This document shows positions 42,918 through 61,728 of a DNA stretch of 64,000 bases, one piece after another. The first letter of the stretch is position 1. Each line of letters starts with the position of its first letter. The position numbers and the translations under genes are program-made. Under the pieces are notes generated by a model. The model did no database searches. It was not told where the DNA came from and worked only from the letters and a program-made list of their open reading frames with translations. The DNA is taken from the NCBI GenBank assembly GCA_963070105.1, contig OY718804.1, forward strand, positions 2,010,317 to 2,074,316, in the 5' to 3' direction. The DNA is from Litomosoides sigmodontis. Taxonomy: Eukaryota > Nematoda > Chromadorea > Rhabditida > Onchocercidae.

Positions 42918-43924
42918 TTCGCAGTGCTCAGTGTGTTTTTCTCTCTCATCCCTTAGTGACAATTTGCATCACACTTCCCCTTTGAAATACCACACGAACT
43001 TAGAAATTGTTGTCAAAAAAAGACAATTTCCCTGATAGTATGATTTTTTTATCCATACTTGAAATGGTACTGAAGCCTCTGAGTCTTTGTGCTAATCAAT
43101 TAGCGCTCACTTATGAGGTCATCAATTTTTTTTCTCACTGAGAAAAGAATTTTCACATTTTTCGTTTCACCTGATTTTCGATGATGATCGAAATTCTTAA
43201 AATCAGCATGTGCGATTAGATAGCATAACTTTTTCAATTTTAAAATCTTAACTGAATTTAATGGCCGGAAAAAATGATGCGAATTTGTTCTGCGACATTG
43301 ATAGCACAAAAAAACGCGGTAAGCGATGCAATTTTGACAGAAATAAAAAGAAGAGGACATGATTATAGGTTACAAACTTTCTTTAATAACTGTTATAAAA
43401 CAGAAAAACTTGTAGCACAGAAAGCAGACGATACAAAACAGGCCTATCCGAAAATTTTACCATTTGAGGCATCAATTTCAACTAATGAGCACAAATTTTC
43501 AGGTCCGTTTTTTTTTTTGAAAAACCGCTATAAAACCAAATTTTCACCAACAAAATGATATAAGACAAACAAAATATATGAAACAATAGGCTTCGAGATA
43601 ACACAGAATGGGCAAATAAGGAGAATCGAGAAAGGCATCGAAATTTCAATCTTACTAGGAGAACATCAAAATATATGTTGGTCAATAAATTAAAACACAA
43701 AAAGCACAATTTTCAAAGACAAACCAAATGAGCATGGAAGTAGATAAGAGCAAACCGCAATGAATCCACGCCGAAGTTATACATCACTCCACATGTTTGC
43801 AGAATCCTCGCTCATGAGTAGAGTTACAGCAGAAGATTGAAATCTGTCTCGTTTAGCTGAGAGTTTTGACAAAAATCGACATGATAAACTAACCGACAAG
43901 ATAAATCGACAAAACTGGTCCACA
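42918..43924. other. Convergent intergenic region (mannosidase and corepressor 3' ends)
   Basis: About 1 kb separates two stop codons that face each other. AATAAA motifs at 43342-43347 and 43684-43689 could end the mannosidase mRNA. For the corepressor no clear TTTATT occurs on the plus strand until about 42897-42902, inside the last mannosidase exon, so its 3' UTR may overlap the neighbour or use a variant signal. A 94-codon frame at 43274-43558 looks like UTR sequence, not a gene. Confidence 0.55.
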
Positions 43925-46900
43925 TCAACTATCATCGTCAGAAAGTGGCTCATAGGTCGGCTGCGGTGGTGGTTTACTGGGTAATGCTATGCTTCCGCTT
44001 GTCGTAATCGCCGTTGTTATGAGTTGAGGTGAAATAATATTTGCTGTTGGGATACTTTGCGTATTTGGCGACGGGAAGTCATCAGAAGAAGTGACTGATT
44101 GGGTTGTCGGAGCATTTAGACCATTACCATTATCCGGCAAATTTAGAAATGAAAAAAGAGGCAAGTTTGTGGCTTGATCAGTAGAATTGTCTGAAACGCA
44201 GTTGGAAAAACATACATGAATTACAATAATAGGTTCATCTCAAATTTGGGTTTAAATGAAACCATCTAACTATCAAACAAACAACAAACTATATGAAAAT
44301 TTCATTCGTTACGCAGAAAATGCCTTTAAACCACTATTACAAACAGTAACTCAAAAACTTTTCAAACATGTTGCAGCAAGACCAATTTGAAATCATATAG
44401 ATGCTCTAAAATATCCCTCCTTCTAATTGCCAAGTAGCAATCTCAGATTTCTCAATTCGTGAAATTTGAGCTTTAATGCAAAAAAAACTTGACACATCGA
44501 ACCGAATGAGTTAAATCAAAAAAAAACTGAAAACAACCTGTCTGGAATGCAGGCGCAACATCGGAGGTATCAGGTGACAGCGGTTCGTAATTGGCAACAG
44601 CAACAGACTCCGAACGTTGCTGATTTTCGACAAGGATTTCTTTTTCTTCGTTCTGAAATTATTTGCATACTTTCGAGTCTGATTTCATCAACATAAAATA
44701 AATGATTATATGCTTTACACAAACTACAAACCACCTATCACAACCAGCAAAAACAGCAACAAATTTACTTAAGTTTCGCACAATAACTATAGCTCTATTT
44801 TTAGTAAGGCGGATGTACCTCTGCTGTACTCGTTACCATTCTCGAACCGTCATCATCAACGCCTGGTACGGTTGTTACACGCAGCGAAGGAAGTGATGCA
44901 CTCAAAGTATTCCCAGGAACAATTGCCGGAGTTTGGAATGTCGGCAAACTGGAGATACTTTGAGATGATATATTTGGTGATGATGTCCCTAATGCTTGCA
45001 TCTGTAACACACTGTTTTTGAAAACTTTTGAAAACTGCTTTGCTTTACAGTAGACCTACAATGTACAATATATCCAGCAAATCAAGATTGGTTTCAGATA
45101 TCGATTCCATAGTACTTTACAGTTCTATATTTATAACACCAACAGCGATTACTGATGGATCACAACAGTGTAAAGAAATACTTGAAGAGCGAAAAATTAA
45201 ATCCGTAGCTCCTAACCTTAAAAAACAAAGTTTGATGCTATGACATCAACTGATAGGAACATACTAGTCAGATCTCCAAAACCAAATAAAATAAACTTTT
45301 TAAAAAACTGTTTTGGAGTATTACTGATAATTTACTAAAGAAATATAAAACCTGAAATGCAGACGTAGTAGGAGTTGGTACTCCTACTATTGATGAATGG
45401 TGTGGCGAAACATGAGTGGAATGTGAACTTGACAGATTTGGATTGATGGAAAGAGGTGCTCGTGGTGAAACGAGTGCGGAAACCGAAGTACGCACTCCAG
45501 AAGTATAACTACCTGCGGAGCTTAAAGCTGAACGCCCAAGGATGGCAGTAGCTGAAAGTCCATGTGCAGAAACAGCCGCAGTATTTGAAGCAGAGGTAGA
45601 TTGTGACAATGAAAATCTGGCTTGATGTTGCTGCAAAGTTGGCATAAAATGGGGAAAATGCGGCTGTTGTTGAGCAGCAGATGTTCGAGATATGGATGAT
45701 GCTGCTGCTAGAGTTGAAAGTGATTGCGAATACAGGGATGTAGATGAGGAACTATTAGGTGTTGTACAACCAAAATGCGCAACTGCGGTAACCGTTGGTG
45801 ATCCAACACGTTTCTGACTTGCTGTAGGAGTTTTCATATTTGGCGCGTGATGGACATCCGGCAAAGACGGTAGATAAACAGTATGAATGCCTGAAATTTT
45901 CTAATTTGTGACCAAACATTCACATTCAGAAAAACTGGGTTTAAAATTACACACATATCCACATGTTTTCCACTCCTTTAACTTAGCCTGCAATTACCTG
46001 ATTTCCTTTTAATTTCACAATTCTGCATATTTCTATGTTCAGCACGACTAAATTCTTCATCGAACACCATGTTACCAGTGCGCAAGAGATGTGATGTTTG
46101 TCCTGAATCGAACATTGTGCTGTCCAGTCCTATAAAGACAATACATTTTCCCGTTATATGCCTCACTGAATTGTTTTAATCTAACACAATGTAACGACAC
46201 AGTGTAACTGATATTTGACACAATGTAACGAAATCGTGTTCTATAAGAATTATCATTATAAATACAAAGTGCCAACCTTTGCGACATATAACAGGGTCAA
46301 CGCGTGAACGTCTATTCGTAGTACATCCTTCAAGAATAGATGGTTCGTTTGACGCGTTCTGTCCACTATGCTAAAAAATAATAATGATAGAATCCGAACA
46401 AACGTAGTTTTTCAAAGTCTCAAAATAATTTATATTTTATTTATAACATCGCATGAAATTTGCGAGCATGATTAAACTAGTCCTAAATATGCACTTAACT
46501 AAAAAATATAATGGTGTGATAAATTAATACTTACTTGCCCTTCAACTGTTGTTGCAAGCGCAGAATCATTCAACGTGCGTTTTATACCAATCAGACTGTG
46601 ACCAGATATAGCTTGTGTTGAAGATGGTGTAAGTCCAATTCTATTTACCGATGGAGGAAACTCTTTCATAGCACCCTTGCTAACAGGACCACTAGTAACA
46701 GTAGTACGTTCATCACCTGCACTCCTCACTATTACGCCAGAAGAGCTGCCACCAGGTGCCAATGTACTTCTTCCTGAGGAGCCAGTATGAAATGATATTT
46801 AGTAGTTCAAAAAGATGACTAAAGCCAGAAAACTTTTGAAAACGGAAAACGACTTTCTACAAAAACAGTAGGACCGTCTAATACCATGCTCAGCAGTAAC

Positions 46901-49900
46901 AGCAATAATCGTAAAACTGAGGCCTACTTATGAACTTTTTAAACAAGCTTAAGAACAAAAACGTGACAAGACTAACCAGTGAGCGCTTTCAATCCTTCAT
47001 CATAAGCCCGCAAATAATGCTGCATTGCTGTACGACGTTCCCTAAGCCGTTCTATTGTTTGCAATTGAACACGTGCCGCTTCACCATCCTGAGAGCGCAA
47101 AGCACGAGGATACTCAATTTGTGACACTCGATTTAATTCATCATTGATACAGGCTTCCTCCTGAAATGTTTCGAAAATTCGTTCAAAATCGATATCTTTC
47201 AAAATATGTTCTACAGAAAAATATAAGACAATAAATCTCGCGACGCAATCCATCTTTCGATAACTTTGTCTTCTATTGAGGCAGAATCAATCAATGAAAG
47301 CGATTCTGCAGAGCATTCCGCAAAAGCAACATTACTATCAAATTCACTTTATTAATATATAATACGCATTATATAAAAGAAAACTTACTTCTATGACACG
47401 TCTTCGCTGCTGTTCTATGTAATGGATTTCTTCTTGCTAAAAGAAATAGAATGATATATCTGAATATTTCTTTAGCTATTTATAAATTACCACAGCTCAT
47501 TCCAATAACAAAGAAAAGTTATAAATGTTTCAAAGCAATTAATATGCATGAATTCATGAGAAAAACTTATGTGCCGTTCACAACTCTTCGTCAGATAATC
47601 AATCTTCTACTTCATAATTCTGTCCTTCTCACACGATTAAATGACTATGAACAGATTTTACAAGTTCTATAGAAAGAAATGTAACACTATGATTAACATA
47701 AATAATAAACTCAATATTTTTATACAGTCGATACAACTTTGTGACTAACGTTAAATGAATTTCCTTCACGTGCCTGCTTTCCAATTGCTTACTAAAGCGG
47801 GACATTATCACTGGAATGCTCGAATAAAAGCAAAAATATATCTTACAAGTTTTTGCTGTGTCTCTACTTGTCGTGCATTTTCATCCAATTCTTTACGCAT
47901 TTGTTCCGCATTACGAAAATCGTTGTAGAGTTGGGAAGCTGTTGACAAAAGTGGTTGCACGCTTGTACGTTGTGGTTCTGTGCTACCTGCTACCACTTTG
48001 CTTATATTTGAAGGTACTGCTGTCGATACTGTTGCTGATGTGGTAAGTTGCTTCGCTTGTTGCTGCTGTTGCTCAGCATTTGGATGAATGCTTAAATGTG
48101 GTGGACGTGCACTTGTTGATGCCCCAGGTCCAACTAACAATGTATTCGCCGGTGCAGTACGTTGTAAGTTAACTGTTTGGGATACTGTCTGCTGCTGTTG
48201 TTGTTGTTGTTGCAACGGCTTCACAGTAGCTGATTGCTGCATCAGTTGTTGCCATAACTGCAATGCAAAGCATTCAAATATAATTTAAGCAACCAAATTA
48301 GAATTTGCATGATTCCGGAAAAAAGTCCCTTCATTTATTTTTCGCCTAAGAAATCTAAACCTGACCAGAAGTGCTGCTTGATCATTTGTTAATGCATTAA
48401 TTTGTTGCTGCTGTTGATTGCTCTGCATCTGCTGCTGTTGCTCAGAAAGACCCAGAACTAAAGCTTGTTGCCGATATTGGTCGACCACACTGCTTGCTAA
48501 AAGCCAGCGGGAGTTGTAAATTTTTTAAATGGATTAACTAAATTCCCAATTTATGACCAACAGCTTAAAGGAAAGTAAATGAAAGTAGATAATTCGTAGA
48601 AAAAGCAACAGTGAAAGAAATTAACCTCGTAATGCGGCTAATCTACGCTCATACTCGTGTTGTTGCGCAGCCTGCTGCATTATTTTCATTGTCATAGCAT
48701 ACTGAAACAAATTAAACAAATTATATTGGACACTTTTGGACTTTAAGAGTAAATTGAGAGTAAAGAGTAAATTTAAGAGTAAATTGCAAGCTTCTGGATT
48801 TCCAATTTATTTCTAAGTAAACTATTTTTTAAAAAAGAAAAAAATACTCACTTGCATCGTAGGATCCATTGCAGCTAGTTGATTATAAAAAGCAGCTAAC
48901 GATGATATATTCGGATCTGGAGGAGCAGTAGAGAACGCAGCAGCAGCTGCAGCCGCTGCCAACTGATTCTGCAAAAAAGGAATTGCAGCAGCTGCATTTG
49001 TAACAGGCTGCAGTGCTGGAGCTTGGACTGGTGGTGTGGAACTTGTTGCTGTTGTTAAGGATGTCCCGGCGGCGATTGTTCCAGAAGAAAGCACTTGCAT
49101 TTGTTTCATTTTTTCCAGCAATAAATCGCTACTGGAAGTAGGTGATAACGGTGGTCTCATGACAGGTGTCCCTGTAACCAAAAATTAATTGGTCAAGCGA
49201 GTTCAGATTCCAGTGATTGCCAAGAACTTGAATGCGAGGTAAAAATAATCTGGTCAGTTTAATAGTTCATATTACATTTCAAATTCTAATTTCATCTATC
49301 AAATAGCAATGACAAAATATTTGTAAGGAACTCAGTTTGCCGTAAAACAGTGTGTACAGTTTTAAACAATCTCATCAAGAAAAGCAGAAGCCTTTTGAAA
49401 CGAAAAATGTGCATGCTGAAGACAGATCATTTATCAATAAAATTAGAAAGAAGTAAGGAACCTTGGGTGATTGAACCTCTGATGATATTTGCAGGTACAG
49501 ATGAAACTGACTGGACAACTGTTGAAGATGACGATTTGGTTATTGAAACTGGACATTGAGGTAATTTATCGACTTCCATCTTAAAAAGTATTTCAATTAC
49601 CACATGATTGAATTTGGATAAATTCTTATCATATGAAATGTAACTACTCGTAGTTGTAGAACCGTGAAGTTAATATTCAGAGACAATTAGAATCATCCGT
49701 AAATCCGCACATGATATATTCAATAAAGAAGCTGTCAGCAACTACACAACCGCACTTGCAATATCACGTAAACTTATATGTCAGATGAAACCAACAATAT
49801 CTAATGACAACATCATGAAAACAAATTTCGAGAACATTCTTCTGATATGAGTAGAAAAGAGGTACTAATGAATCAACTCGTGTTCTTCAATAAAATGCAG

Positions 49901-52900
49901 TATGTCTAATACTATACACATTAGGACTTAAATGAAAATTATCTTTTATCTGAACTTTAAATACTTAACTGTGACTGCCTAACTGCTTAAAAAAACTTTA
50001 TAATTGAATAAACCTGAGATGAGGATGGCGCAGGCATCGAATCTGGAGTGGAGGAAGTAAGTGTTGCAAGAAGTGCACTCCCGACAAAAGATGACTGCGG
50101 TGGTACACAAGTTACTTTTGAAACATCATCCGTGTTCGAAAGATCCGACGACGACGAGGCACTCGCGTCAGATTTGCGACACGTTAATGGAGGTGATATG
50201 ATTTCTGATTCCTTCTTGACCTGTGGCAAGTGTGAATGGGGACTACTGAAGGATAATAAACTAGCAGCTTCTGAACCAAGCCCAGATGTACCACGAAATC
50301 TTGGTTTATATAAGTGTGTTGACGGTGATTTTGCAGCTCGAGGTAGTAAAATAACGCAATCTTGATTGGCCGCTTCATCAGTGCTTAACGTTGCATTGCT
50401 TTCACCGCTAAAATTATTATCTAGCATACCTGTGCACAACATATTTATAGACAATTACATATAAAAAAAGCTTATAAATCATGACTTTGATCAATTCTTA
50501 ATCATTTTACCCTTTTCAGCTTCAACATTCCTTCTCCGCAAAAGTTTCATAATTTATTCAATAACAATCCCATAAAGCAATTAGAGGGAAAACCTACGGA
50601 ACGGAAAGTGCGAACCTCGGATCCGGCTCCATTTCCGCATTATAATTCTTGAGCTCAGCAGAAGCTTGCTGTAACTGTGAATTCTCTCTGTCGTCTTCAC
50701 TAACATCATCTTCGCTTTCTACTTCTTTTTTAACATTCTTCATAGCATGAATCTTTTCATACTGCTCTCGGCATTGCTGAAATGAAAAAAGTTAGCTGAA
50801 ATTGCAGTAACAAATCGACTTTACTATTAAATCATTACTTCATCCACCAATTACAAGTTAAATAGTAACAGCGTAGCTTTTACAATAAATACACCTTAGC
50901 ATTATATTTATTGCCCATTTTTTCAGCCACACTATCCCAATCATTCCCATTCATTGAGGTGACTGCAGTGCATAATGTTTCCACTTCTTCACTACTCCAA
51001 ATAACAACAGAAGATTTCTTCCACAAATCCATTTCTTCTTCTAGTTCACCATTGATAAGCTGAGACAAATTGCATATATTTGCGATGACATTAAAATATT
51101 ACAAAATTCCAACTTCATACAGTTTCCTGTTTTTTTTGACAATTAATGATATAACGAAAACACCTGAACAATTCAAAACTAGTATAAAATTAACAAAAAA
51201 CATGGTATAGTTGATAGAAGAGTTTGTCACTAACTATAAGAAATCACAGAGCAATAAAAATGCATTGAGATTCTAATAATCTTGTACGAGGGTCATAATT
51301 TAAAAATTTTACCATATCCAATTGTTTAGAGATCTTCTTGTGGCAAGCAGGGCAGCATTTCAAAATATCGTCAGGTATCAACATTTGATGCATTAAAAAC
51401 TGTTTTTGTTCATCCGTTATCAGTTTCCATTTCACTGGCATCGGCCGGGTTGGCTTTACTTTTCGGCGGGGATTGTGACATATACCAACTTGGCAACGTC
51501 TACGATAAAAAACACAGTTCATTAAATTCCGAAGAGAAAATATGGACAAAGTATAAGATCTCATCTCAAATTTATAAAAATTCTTCATTACCCAATAAAC
51601 AGTTAAATTAAATACATACGTCACAGTTTTCGGTTTAATTCCCTTTGCCTTACATTTCTGGCATACACAAATATCGATTTCATTTGCTGAACTCGCATCA
51701 TAACCAGATGCATCTAATGTTAAACGAGTAAGTATTCGACCAGTATTTGAACCACTAATCACTTTCGCTTTACAAACACAGCACTCAAGTTCCCGTGAGC
51801 CAACTACTAAAATAGGTTAGAAGTATGACTGAGACTTCTGTATGACAGTCCGACGCATGAAAATTTAAATACAACTCTAATCAATACGTCATTAGAAATT
51901 AATTATTCAATTGGTTATATTAACGGTTTACTAACATAAAATCTTGATTACAAATTAATACTTCATATAGCAAAAATGAAAACCAGCTAGTTGTAACAAA
52001 GGACCGAGGTATATCTTAATAACTCCCACTTTAATTATAAGTGCAAGGCATGACAGCGAAGTCTAATCCCAATTTACATAACAACGACACTCAGCTTTCT
52101 GTCTTCGTGTATCAGAAATATGGAAGGCTAACATCGTTAGGGCACCTTATTTTTATAATAGGTGCTACCACAGCCAGACTCTGTCTTTTACAAAAATATT
52201 CGATGTCAAGCTTTACAGTGACAAAAAAACAAAAAAAATTACTGGTGACATCATTCGCATCTTGTGGTGCCTTCAATGCTACTTCCTCAAGTCGTGGCAT
52301 TACTGGTGGCTTGTAACATTTTGGCGGCTTCTTCCGCTTTTTTCCCATCAATGCCTTGTAATTTTGACGCTTTTTCGTCAAGTAATAGTACAGAACGCAG
52401 TCTTTTACAGTTTTCCGATCAAGAAATTCAGCTATCGCAGCAAAATTTTTGCCGTATGCAACAATTTGCTCTTTAAAAGTCTGCAAGAAAAACCGATCGA
52501 TACCGAAAGAAGCATCCTTTTATCCTTATTGAGCAGAATTTTAAGTAGCAATAAAAAAAATGTCCTACTTGTTTTTCATCATCCGTCCACTTTTCCAAAA
52601 AATATTCAATATGAGCATTATGTTCCGCCAACGCATCGACAACAACTCCGTTCAAGTCTACATAAAATGGCGCATTGCGCATCCTTGAACTCATCATTGT
52701 TGGTGTCAATACCGCAGCTGCACGTCGTCTTTTATATTCCTCATCCTACAACTAAGCTATATACTGTAGCCAACATAATACTATTCAAATATACTAAAAA
52801 CAAGTCCTTGAAAGTATTCTCATATATCAAAATTGAAATGCATCAACAATCATACTACAATATAAGTGGAGGAAAATCGTTATGGTAACAAAGCATTGAA

Positions 52901-55900
52901 AGGGGGATAAATGCTTAACAAATATTTATCTATTATTTCCCTCCATAATCTCATTTTTCGTTACTGCTTTCATCGGAAAATACTATGACAATACCTCAAG
53001 CTTTAACTTTTGCACCTATAAACAGACGGTTCCAATATTTAACTGCATAGTCCAAAGAATATAGCCGTTCTTATCAATTTCAGTCTCAAGTAAAAATAAA
53101 TCAAAATTATTATAGAAATCTAAATTGTAGCTAATTTAACCTGCTCTAATTGCTCTGCGGACAAAACTCCAGCTCTTCCACACCGCTCTCGTTCCTCTCG
53201 TGTCTTTTTTAATTCTGGAAACGCCTTTTCAAATATTTCTCTGTGCTTTTCATCACGAGCGCTGCAAGAAACAAAGTAAAATGATTGCTCCGCTTCAAAC
53301 AAGTAGAAATAATTAGCAAATACCAAATATTAAGTACTTGTAAAAAACGCTAAAAAAACAAAACGTACACTTTTTTCTGACTTTTGCAGTATCTTTCGTC
53401 CTTCTTCAACCATTCTGCATACATTACGTTGTATTTTTCGGTTTGATTTTTTTGTGCCAGCAAATCATTTTGCCGATGCTCCGTTAGCATTCTCACCAGG
53501 TATGGCTTCACCACCTTGTACCGTTCAATTGTCTGTTGCACTAGGGCATTGTCCCATGGATTTCGATATTGTGGCTAGAAAATTCGATAATTAAGACGCT
53601 TCAATTCAAAAAAAAATGTACCGAGCATGTGGGCCATGCAAAATTTATATAAACACAAAGCAATATCTATAAAGCAATAAACAAGCACTGTACGACACTG
53701 CTATCTACAGCTGAAAATATCCGTATTATTTCGTGTTCTCTAGTGATGTAGTACAAAATTTTGACAGAAAAAAAACATTCTTAAAAGATCATGCCTCTGC
53801 TTACGGTTGTCATAACCACTTCATCTGTTCTCGAAAATGAATTCATTTATCCTTTACATAGAAAAATTATTGATGCTAGACATAATCTCATTATTACATA
53901 TCCTAATCAGACAGTATTTTATATACTAAGAATTTCCTCATCGAAAAGTTTGCAGAATGCACAGCATTTAGCAATAAACTCACAGCTGTTGCAGTTGAAG
54001 GTGCCAGAACAGCAGGCACTTGAGTACCAGCACGAGATGCCTTTTTTCGATTTTCAGCATAAATCCTTTCAACCAAACTCATTGAATCGATGTCTTCAGT
54101 GTTATCGTCATTTTCTTTATCATTATCTGCGTTGTCGCTCGACATCTTAGCCAATTCAATTTCATACTGCTCCTGCGGTCAACAAAACATATTCTTCTTT
54201 CAATGTAATAAGTAATCATAATAAAAGTTGTTTCTCCATTACCCTCAGTTCCTCTTATGCTTCCACTTCACTAATGATTGTGACATGTCCCAGTTAAAAT
54301 GTATGACCACACAGAAGAATTTCACTCAATCATAAGTCATTTTAAATTTACAGTGGAAATTCTGTCCAAAATGAAAACCATCATTAATACCTTTTTCCGC
54401 TGTATAATAATAATTTGGCTGTCGACAAGCTTTTTTTCTTTTTCAACTGCTTCTAAGTGATCGGTTATTGAATTCTTCTTGCGTTCTGTTGTTTCATCAG
54501 GAATCAAGCTGAATTCGCTGCCCACTGCGTCTGATTGTTTCATCTCACCGAAAGCACCACCACTAATAGAATCTGAACGTCTCCTTTCATCTGGAATCCA
54601 TGCATTACGCACTTAATATATTGTATTTGAGATCTATAATGTTGATATTCCAGACGCCTAATTGCACTCTTAACTGCACAGATTAATCCTTAACATTACC
54701 TAAAAATGTAGCTGAATTAGGTGCAACCATAAAATCTGCAATTAATGAACGTCGCTTGCGAGCATCAGCTTCAGCTTGGATCTCCTATAATGAAGGTTGT
54801 CTTTGGTGATCAATTTCGTATTAAAAATGTTCTTTTCTTCCTTGTAAAAAACACAAATTTTTGAATACGCATAAAAACTCCGTTCCGCTAGAGATCTAAA
54901 ATGACATATAATCTTGTTTTCTGTTGCAGCCTGCAAAAGGAATAGAATAACTGAATGTGAGCCACTAGTTCCGATGAAATTTACCAATTCCCCATATTCG
55001 TTTATCTTTTTTAGTAAAAAGCTAAATCTTTTGAAAGTTTTAGGAGAAATAATAAACTAAAACCTGACGAGACTTCACGACACCAGGTGAAGATCCTCGA
55101 ACCGACTGAGAATGTGACATTTGCTGACCGCTTTGCCTTAATGCATTCAGACGTTGTATTTGAACCGCTTGCGCTTGACTTTGTTGCAATTGTGCTTGCT
55201 GTTGTGCTACTTGAATTTTTTGCTGATTCTGAGCTTGAGCTTGTTGGTTTTGAAATGCTTGTTGCTGCTGCTGCTAAAGGAAATGTAAAAATTCATGGAT
55301 TTGACGACAAAAAGTCGAAGCACCATTTAGTCTTAACACTCCTCGAAATGGTGTGTGATATATGGTTAGACAATAAACTCTTAAATATATTAAAAATATA
55401 TTAACGCTGAGATTTTAATGTTCTGATTAATAGTACACATCAGTGAAATGAACCTGAATTGCTTGCAAATGGACATGAGCATTCTGTGCCGCTTGCGCTA
55501 CAACCAGTTGTTCAAATTGGCGCTGTAATTGCTGTTGTTGCTGCTGCTGTGTTAACTGTGCTTGACCTTGAGCCTGAAGACAGAGTTTTAAAACTAGAAC
55601 CAAAAACGAAGTGGACAAATACATCTCAAAGTACTCAAATATTCAAGGATTTATTTTATTCTTAAAAACTTAAGCGTTCTCCTATTCTCCTTCAGTTTCC
55701 AAAATAACTAGACATTTTTTAAAACGCATGTAGACCTAATAATTTTCTACCACTAACATTCTCGTTAAATGTCACCCAAAAAAAACACCTTACAACTTTC
55801 CCAAACAGAAACACGTCGTTCGACCTCACATACAATCATATAATGTCTAAAATTACATTCCAATATAAATTACCTGCTGATAAAATTGAGTATATGCCGG

Positions 55901-56011
55901 ATTTGTTATGCCCAGCGACGGATGCAAATAAAGTGCTGCCGCAAGATTCATATTATTCGCATTTTGCTGAGCATTAGGTGTTGTAAAAGGTGGATTACCA
56001 GCAGGAAACAT
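43925..56011 (-). CDS. gei-8: Nuclear receptor corepressor, N-CoR/SMRT family (GEI-8-like)
   Basis: Scaffold that links nuclear receptors and other factors to HDAC3-type deacetylases. Exons, in transcript order: 56011-55874, 55573-55454, 55273-55064, 54784-54700, 54590-54391, 54172-53984, 53574-53369, 53261-53141, 52745-52569, 52480-52243, 51806-51620, 51499-51313, 51059-50895, 50776-50598, 50407-50014, 49579-49462, 49171-48852, 48701-48626, 48496-48366, 48257-47847, 47436-47389, 47160-46977, 46773-46535, 46370-46277, 46129-45998, 45890-45352, 45001-44819, 44652-44538, 44190-43925. Phase holds throughout, for 1883 aa. Seen: Gln-rich N-terminus; charged helical region at about 250-480; SANT1 at about 473-523 (KWTDDEKQ, YYYLTKKRQ), probably with the deacetylase-activating region; cysteine module 570-677; SANT2 at about 703-752 (VIWSSEEVE); RGSITQGTP at 966-974, as in vertebrate N-CoR; Gln- and Ala-rich stretches; coiled-coil-like 1260-1360; C-terminus YEPLSDDDS. 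I could not identify clear CoRNR boxes. Ambiguous: acceptor of exon 5, donors of exons 14 and 19. Confidence 0.9.
51313..51806 (-). other. Cysteine-rich, probable zinc-binding module between the SANT domains
   Basis: Two consecutive corepressor exons encode ECCVCK (Cys570/571/573), CVCQKC (608/610/613), RCQVGICH (626/631) and KCCPACHKK (672/673/676, His677). Three CxxC pairs and one Cx4C pair would suit two zinc ions. The segment is also rich in Lys/Arg. I do not recall a named domain with this spacing, and vertebrate N-CoR has a long low-complexity linker at this place. Confidence 0.7.
55454..55573 (-). other. Poly-glutamine exon of the corepressor
   Basis: This 40-codon exon has seven consecutive Gln codons after AQLT. 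With the following exon (55064-55273) it makes a Gln-rich N-terminal region, a common feature of this protein family. Confidence 0.7.
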
Positions 56012-56071
56012 TGCTTAAATTTCAATCAAACTGCACCGGCGTGGATAGCTTCTGTATGATCGCATAGAATG
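56012..56071 (-). promoter_or_regulatory. Probable 5' UTR and trans-splice acceptor of the corepressor gene
   Basis: On the minus strand TTTAATTTTAG ends at 56072, and 60 bases of leader precede the ATG at 56011. The leader contains one earlier ATG (ATGCGATC...), out of frame. No coding exon is seen further upstream. Confidence 0.45.

Positions 56072-61728
<5,657 letters not shown>

Noticed and set aside
43274..43558. 94-codon plus-strand frame between the two convergent genes
   Set aside because: Lys/Phe-rich, no recognisable domain, and placed where mannosidase 3' UTR is expected. I treat it as chance.
47770..47787. Possible 18-bp microexon (QLESRH) between corepressor exons 20 and 21
   Set aside because: It keeps phase with AG and GT at its edges and would extend the coiled coil, but signals are weak and direct splicing also works. 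Junction reads would decide.
54742..54987. Minus-strand frame joining two regions around corepressor exon 4
   Set aside because: Only its last 28 codons are the exon; the rest is AT-rich intron, and the acceptor at 54785 fits phase.
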